From Prorocentrum cordatum (Eukaryota > Sar > Dinophyceae > Prorocentrales > Prorocentraceae): a DNA stretch of 32,932 nucleotides. Of the stretch, positions 29,452-32,932 are shown piece after piece (position 1 is the stretch's first letter; each line of letters begins with the position of its first letter). A program made the translations under genes and the position numbers. The notes below the pieces were generated by a model. It saw only the letters and a program-made list of their open reading frames with translations, did not search any database and was not told the origin of the DNA. The stretch is taken from positions 111,501-144,432 of the forward strand of contig CAUYUJ010019267.1 in assembly GCA_963575745.1 (NCBI GenBank). Reading direction: 5' to 3'.

Positions 29452-30399
29452 ATGAACGATCGTTTGAGAATTCATCCGCAAAGCCTGCACGCACGGAGTA
29501 CCAGTACAAGTATAAGTTCCACAACAAGGAGTAGAAGAGGGGATGTGCTACATGAAGAGGGGGTTCCTGATTTCCGAGGCGGGCGGCTACGTCCATGCAC
29601 TGATGGTGTCGCCGTGGGCTCTTGGAACGTCGAGGGGCTGACAGAAGCGAAGCTGGAGGAGCTACAAATTCTTATGCGGAGTCGGGCCATCGATGTATTG
29701 GCGCTCCAGGAGACGCACAAGAGCGAGTCAACGTATACTGTCACTAACCGGGGTTACCTATTGGTGCTATCGGGGGACCACGAAGACCAAGATACAGCTG
29801 GAGTGGGTTTCTTGTTTTCTCCACGTATTCGTGAGAGTATTATTGGGTTCCGTATGATATCTTCCAGGGTCGCTGTCGCGAAGATCAGGGTTCCAGGAGG
29901 TAAAATCCCAATTTTCAGTGTATACGCGCCCCATAGCGGAAAGCCAGTGACAGACAGACGTGACTTTTACAATTCTTTGGACGTGATTGTTCGTAACACG
30001 TCCGGCCATGGAGGCAAGTTATTGCTGGGGGACTTCAACGCGAGACTTCACAAACGTTTCCCTTCCGAGGAGGAGCGTCTAGGCCCGTATATCTTCGGCA
30101 ACCCCGGAGCGGAGTTCAACCCGGACTCGAACAGGAGCTTCTTGCTGGAATTTTGTGTCTCTCGCGATTTGGTGGTCAGCAACACGTTCTTCGACCACGT
30201 GCCGGAAGAGCAAATCACATGCTACAATGTGGGGTCCCGGCCATCAGATCCAGCCACACCGGAGCACTTTGGGCAGATTGACTTCTTCTTGTGCTCACGC
30301 CAACTGCAAGAACACGTTTGCGATGTCTATTCTGTGAGGGGCGCCTCTCTGGCATCCCACCACTTTCTCTTGCAGTGCCACGTGCGCCTGAACATCTAG
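29452..30399 (+). CDS. LINE ORF2, apurinic-type endonuclease part
   Basis: 315 residues from the ATG at 29452. Exonuclease-endonuclease-phosphatase motifs appear in order: SWNVEGL (Asn59), ALQETHK (Glu87), SVYAPHSG (Tyr158), GDFNARL (Asp194, Asn196), QIDFFLCS (Asp277) and ASHHFLL (302-304). The last should read S-D-H; here the Asp is His303 (codon CAC at 30358-30360 where GAC is expected), so nicking may be impaired. In LINEs this domain nicks the target DNA to prime reverse transcription. The frame stops at TAG 30397-30399, earlier than a complete ORF2 would, and the reverse transcriptase continues in another frame. Confidence 0.8.
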   Translation: MNDRLRIHPQSLHARSTSTSISSTTRSRRGDVLHEEGVPDFRGGRLRPCTDGVAVGSWNVEGLTEAKLEELQILMRSRAIDVLALQETHKSESTYTVTNRGYLLVLSGDHEDQDTAGVGFLFSPRIRESIIGFRMISSRVAVAKIRVPGGKIPIFSVYAPHSGKPVTDRRDFYNSLDVIVRNTSGHGGKLLLGDFNARLHKRFPSEEERLGPYIFGNPGAEFNPDSNRSFLLEFCVSRDLVVSNTFFDHVPEEQITCYNVGSRPSDPATPEHFGQIDFFLCSRQLQEHVCDVYSVRGASLASHHFLLQCHVRLNI

Positions 30400-30643
30400 A
30401 GAACTGCCCGGCAGCACGCGGCCCCGCTGGATATCTCAGCGCTGTCGCATGGCCCACTTGTCGCCATTCCAGCGTGCTTTCGTGGATTACATGGGGGACC
30501 GGGACCCATTGGATGGCACATTAGATCAGCTCAACGGTTCCATGGTGGACGCATTCACCGATGCTGCACGGAAATGCTTGCCAGAGGCTGGTGGCTCCAA
30601 GAGCAGGCCATAGATCAGCGATGCCACCCTCGAGCTGATTGCC
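30400..30643 (+). pseudogene. Broken ORF2 linker between endonuclease and reverse transcriptase
   Basis: Reading in the reverse-transcriptase frame, coding-like sequence (SPFQRAFVDYMGDRDPLDG, then LNGSMVDAFTDAARKCLPEA) extends upstream of 30644 to about 30460. It is stopped by a TAG at 30611-30613 in SRP-stop-ISDATLELI, where a Trp is expected (TGG to TAG). Together with the TAG at 30397-30399 and a frame change somewhere in 30400-30460, this shows at least three lesions separating the two halves of ORF2. Confidence 0.75.
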
Positions 30644-32524
30644 TTGCGTGGAGAGGCGCGGCAATGCGGCGACTACGAGGCTGAGAAACGACTGCACGGC
30701 AGGATCAAAGCTGCCGTGAAAGCTGACCGTAGCAAATGGCTCGACGAGTTGTTGGCCTCTGGTGACTGGACGGAGATCAGAAAGCTCAGGAAGGGCCCTC
30801 GAGTGCAGCAAGGACGGATGCGAGATTCACGCGGACAGCAAGTGGACAGCGACAAGAGAGCCGAAACTCTGGCGGAGTATTTCTCCACGGTTCAATGGGC
30901 CGTGCGGCCGACGACCGTCGTCGACGACCCTCTCCCCATTGGCCCGGCGCTGCCTGTTGAGTGCGGTCGAATCAGCACGGTGGAGGTGTGCAAGGCAGCC
31001 CGCAAGCTCAAGCGGAACAGAGCCCCGGGTGGTGACGACATCCCGGTGAAATTCTGGAAGACGATCTGCGTGCCAGATTCCCCGGCAGTGGAATGGGCTA
31101 CGGCGTTGTGCAACAGGTGCTTGGCCGAACAGTCCGTCCCCGCAGCGTGGCACGAAGCTTTGGTAGCAGCGATCTTCAAGAAGGGCGACGTTGCGGATTG
31201 CGCCAACTACAGACCCATACCGATTGGGTACAAACTCTACGCCATGATTTTGCTTGCTCGGCTGAAGGACGCAGGAGCAGATCGTTGCATCTGGGACACG
31301 CAGTACGGTTTCAGGAGCGGCCGGGGTACATCAGACGCCTTGTTTGTCGCCCGGAGGATGATCGATGCCACATTGGAGTCCCGCTACGACTGGCTGATCT
31401 TCCTAGCGCTGGATTGGGCGAAGGCCTTCCACAGTGTGTCGCCAGAGGGTTTATTGCAAGCTCTACTCCGCTTCGGCGTGCCAGCACCATTTGCAGAATG
31501 TGTACGGTCAATCTACACGGATAGATCGTTCCGGGTACGAGAGGCCGGAGCAGTGTCCGCATCTTGGCCGCAAGAGTACGGTATCTCACAGGGCTGCCCG
31601 CTATCGCCGTATTTGTTTTCCATAGTAATGACAGTCTTGATGCGCGACGCCACGGTGGCTTTCACGCGGCAGGGATTTACGCAAGATGAGCAGCTTCCGG
31701 TCAGCGAACTGATCTACGCGGACGACACGCTCGTGGTGGGCACCAACGACGAGTTCGTGGGCGCGCTCATGAAATGCATCCAGGAGGCAGGGCAGCATTA
31801 CGGATTGATGTTTAACTGGAGCAAGATAGAGGCCCTGCCTGTTAGGTGCCAGACCGCGCTTACAAAACCCGGCGGCGCAGTGGTGCCGTGCAAGGAGAGC
31901 ATGGTTTATTTGGGCGGCCTCCTATCTGCCAGCGGCGGGAGCGGCCCCGAGCTGAGCAGACGCTTGGGCATGGCAGCGGCAGATTTCAGCACGCTCTGCA
32001 AAGTTTGGAAGCACTGCAATATTCCATTGCGAAGGAAGGTGCGGATATTTGAAGCACGCATTGTATCCAAACTCATGTATTGCTTGCACACCGTGTGGCT
32101 CAACAAGGCCGAGACAAACAAGCTGGACGCCTTCCAAGCACGGTGCCTCCGAAGAGTGGCTGGCATAGGGCATTCGTATGTGAGTCACATCACCAATGAG
32201 TCCGTGCGCGCCACATGTGGTTGCGGCAAGCTGAGTTCTTTGCTGGCGTACAGACAGTTGGTCCTGATGGGAAACGTCGCCCGGCAACCAGATGGTAGCG
32301 CAGTGAGGCGCTGCGTCTTCACGCCAGGGAGGTGCACATTAGCCCGCCCGCGGGGCCCCCGCAGGCGCGGCCGGCCCAGAAACACTTGGAACCGGTGTGT
32401 TTACGACTTGGCATGCCAAGCAGCTGGCGGACAAGCAACTCTACAACAGGCACTGACTGGGTCTGCGCACGCGTGGCGCAAGGCTGCCTGGCGCTTCTGC
32501 TTTGGCGCGCCGGCGCGAGCATAG
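30644..32524 (+). CDS. LINE ORF2, reverse transcriptase and C-terminal part
   Basis: 626 residues in the open frame; the 30644 ATG is only the first Met after the stop, not a true start. Reverse-transcriptase landmarks: FKKGDVADCANYRPI (178-192), TQYGFRSGRGTSDA (219-232), motif A LALDWAKAFHSV (254-265) with the catalytic-type Asp257, motif B GISQGCPLSPYLFS (313-326), and motif C IYADDTL (357-363) with both Asp. The position after AF is normally Asp but is His263 (CAC at 31430-31432). The thumb-like region follows. The end has a Cys pair (ATCGCGKL) and a GRPRNTW motif common in LINE C-termini. This enzyme would copy the element RNA at the nicked target. The catalytic YADD is intact, but the upstream stops mean no full ORF2 protein is made from this copy. 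Confidence 0.85.
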   Translation: MRGEARQCGDYEAEKRLHGRIKAAVKADRSKWLDELLASGDWTEIRKLRKGPRVQQGRMRDSRGQQVDSDKRAETLAEYFSTVQWAVRPTTVVDDPLPIGPALPVECGRISTVEVCKAARKLKRNRAPGGDDIPVKFWKTICVPDSPAVEWATALCNRCLAEQSVPAAWHEALVAAIFKKGDVADCANYRPIPIGYKLYAMILLARLKDAGADRCIWDTQYGFRSGRGTSDALFVARRMIDATLESRYDWLIFLALDWAKAFHSVSPEGLLQALLRFGVPAPFAECVRSIYTDRSFRVREAGAVSASWPQEYGISQGCPLSPYLFSIVMTVLMRDATVAFTRQGFTQDEQLPVSELIYADDTLVVGTNDEFVGALMKCIQEAGQHYGLMFNWSKIEALPVRCQTALTKPGGAVVPCKESMVYLGGLLSASGGSGPELSRRLGMAAADFSTLCKVWKHCNIPLRRKVRIFEARIVSKLMYCLHTVWLNKAETNKLDAFQARCLRRVAGIGHSYVSHITNESVRATCGCGKLSSLLAYRQLVLMGNVARQPDGSAVRRCVFTPGRCTLARPRGPRRRGRPRNTWNRCVYDLACQAAGGQATLQQALTGSAHAWRKAAWRFCFGAPARA

Positions 32525-32570
32525 CCTCGCACGTTTCAGTGCCAATGCACCCTGGACGTGCACGGTTTGC

Positions 32571-32587
32571 TCTCTCTCTCTCTCTCT
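32571..32587 (+). repeat. CT microsatellite after the LINE
   Basis: A pure TC run of 17 bases about 50 bases past the ORF2 stop. Some LINE families end in a microsatellite rather than poly-A, so this may mark the element's 3' end. Confidence 0.7.
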
Positions 32588-32932
32588 GCGGCATGGGCAT
32601 CTACTGGGACACGCTGGCGAGGTGGATCAACGCGCTCGTCGCGACGCGCGGCGCCTGGGCGTGCCCCTCGTTCTCTTGCAGGCCTTTGACGGGTGCAGCA
32701 CTATTCACGGCGATCCCTACGCGGGCCGGCGCCCTTGAACGTCCCGAACACGCACAAGACGGGGGACATCCACGGCGCTTTGCCGGCCCACGTCGGCATG
32801 GAGGTGCGACTCACGGCAGTGTAGGAAGAACTGAAGAAGAAGTTGGGGCTCGTGCAGGAGCAACGGGCCACCATCGCGTCCTTCGAATGCCACCGCGACG
32901 ACGAGCAGCGGCACGAGGAGTGCTCGGCAGGC
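32588..32932 (+). pseudogene. Broken fragment, possibly of a PIF1-like helicase gene; runs off the window
   Basis: Coding-like blocks appear in different frames. ARRLGVPLVLLQAFDGC lies around 32640-32700. In another frame from 32735 come LNVPNTHKTGDIHGALP, then AHVGMEVRLTAV, a TAG at 32822-32824, then EELKKKLGLVQEQRATI running to the window end. The order 'P-x-H-x-GM-x-VRLT ... GLV' resembles the segment near the C-terminus of PIF1-type helicases (a GMxVxLxxN...GLxNG pattern). That assignment is inference from a short stretch. At least one frameshift and one stop make it a pseudogene or an exon fragment with unrecognised introns. Confidence 0.35.

Larger units (their letters stand above)
28059..32524 (+). 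mobile_element. APE-type LINE retrotransposon with spliced-leader 5' end
   Basis: The order is: stacked spliced leaders (28059-28113), untranslated leader with a 23-bp duplication, ORF1 (28261-29400), a 51-base spacer, the endonuclease part of ORF2 (29452-30399), then the reverse-transcriptase part to 32524. This is the standard layout of a non-LTR element using an apurinic-type endonuclease for target-primed insertion. The 5' end looks full length because it begins with the mRNA leader. The 3' end is not marked by poly-A; a CT run at 32571-32587 may be its tail. No target-site duplication could be identified. ORF2 is interrupted, so this copy is probably inactive but fairly recent. Confidence 0.85.

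Overview
The window reads as nuclear DNA of a dinoflagellate. Three observations support this. A perfect copy of the 22-nt dinoflagellate spliced leader lies at 28059-28080, followed by two worn copies. A three-exon gene at 14214-15912 encodes an HU-like dinoflagellate histone-like protein. The protein genes are split by introns whose predicted donors include GT, GC and GA. I cannot fix the species. The protein families remind me of Prorocentrum, but that is memory, not a search. The DNA is GC-rich, full of simple and tandem repeats, and has one 100-N scaffold gap (27833-27932).

Layout. 1-7885 holds no gene I can support. It contains microsatellites, a C/G-homopolymer structure with inverted flanks around a minisatellite (3170-4275), three tandem arrays (periods about 76, 82 and 73 bp), a diverged direct-repeat pair, and stretches of a degenerate CTTGGG-type repeat. 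7886-12319 (minus) is a multi-exon gene of unknown function with a Cys-rich N-terminus. 14214-15912 (minus) is the histone-like gene. Its first intron contains one arm of a roughly 0.7-kb inverted repeat whose partner is at 18847-19541. 17776-18744 (minus) is a long orphan ORF. 19989-25979 (minus) is a very large four-exon gene with features of an RNase-H-fold (hAT-like) DNA transposase: D, D with a downstream C-x-x-H, a long helical insertion, then E, plus long extra C-terminal regions. It carries a +1 frame break at an A6 run. 25980-27832 is gene-free and ends in CAT/CAG/CTC microsatellites built on a thrice-repeated anchor.

28059-32524 (plus) is a nearly complete APE-type LINE retrotransposon. 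ORF1 has a coiled coil and an RRM-like domain, and ORF2 is split into endonuclease and reverse transcriptase parts by stop codons and a frameshift. Its 5' end begins with the stacked spliced leaders, so its ancestors were probably trans-spliced and re-inserted more than once. The last 345 bases hold a broken fragment that may come from a PIF1-like helicase gene.

How it fits together: host genes are all on the minus strand, while mobile and repeat DNA fills introns and spacers. Exon borders are read by eye from frame changes and AG/GT/GC/GA signals. They need transcript support.
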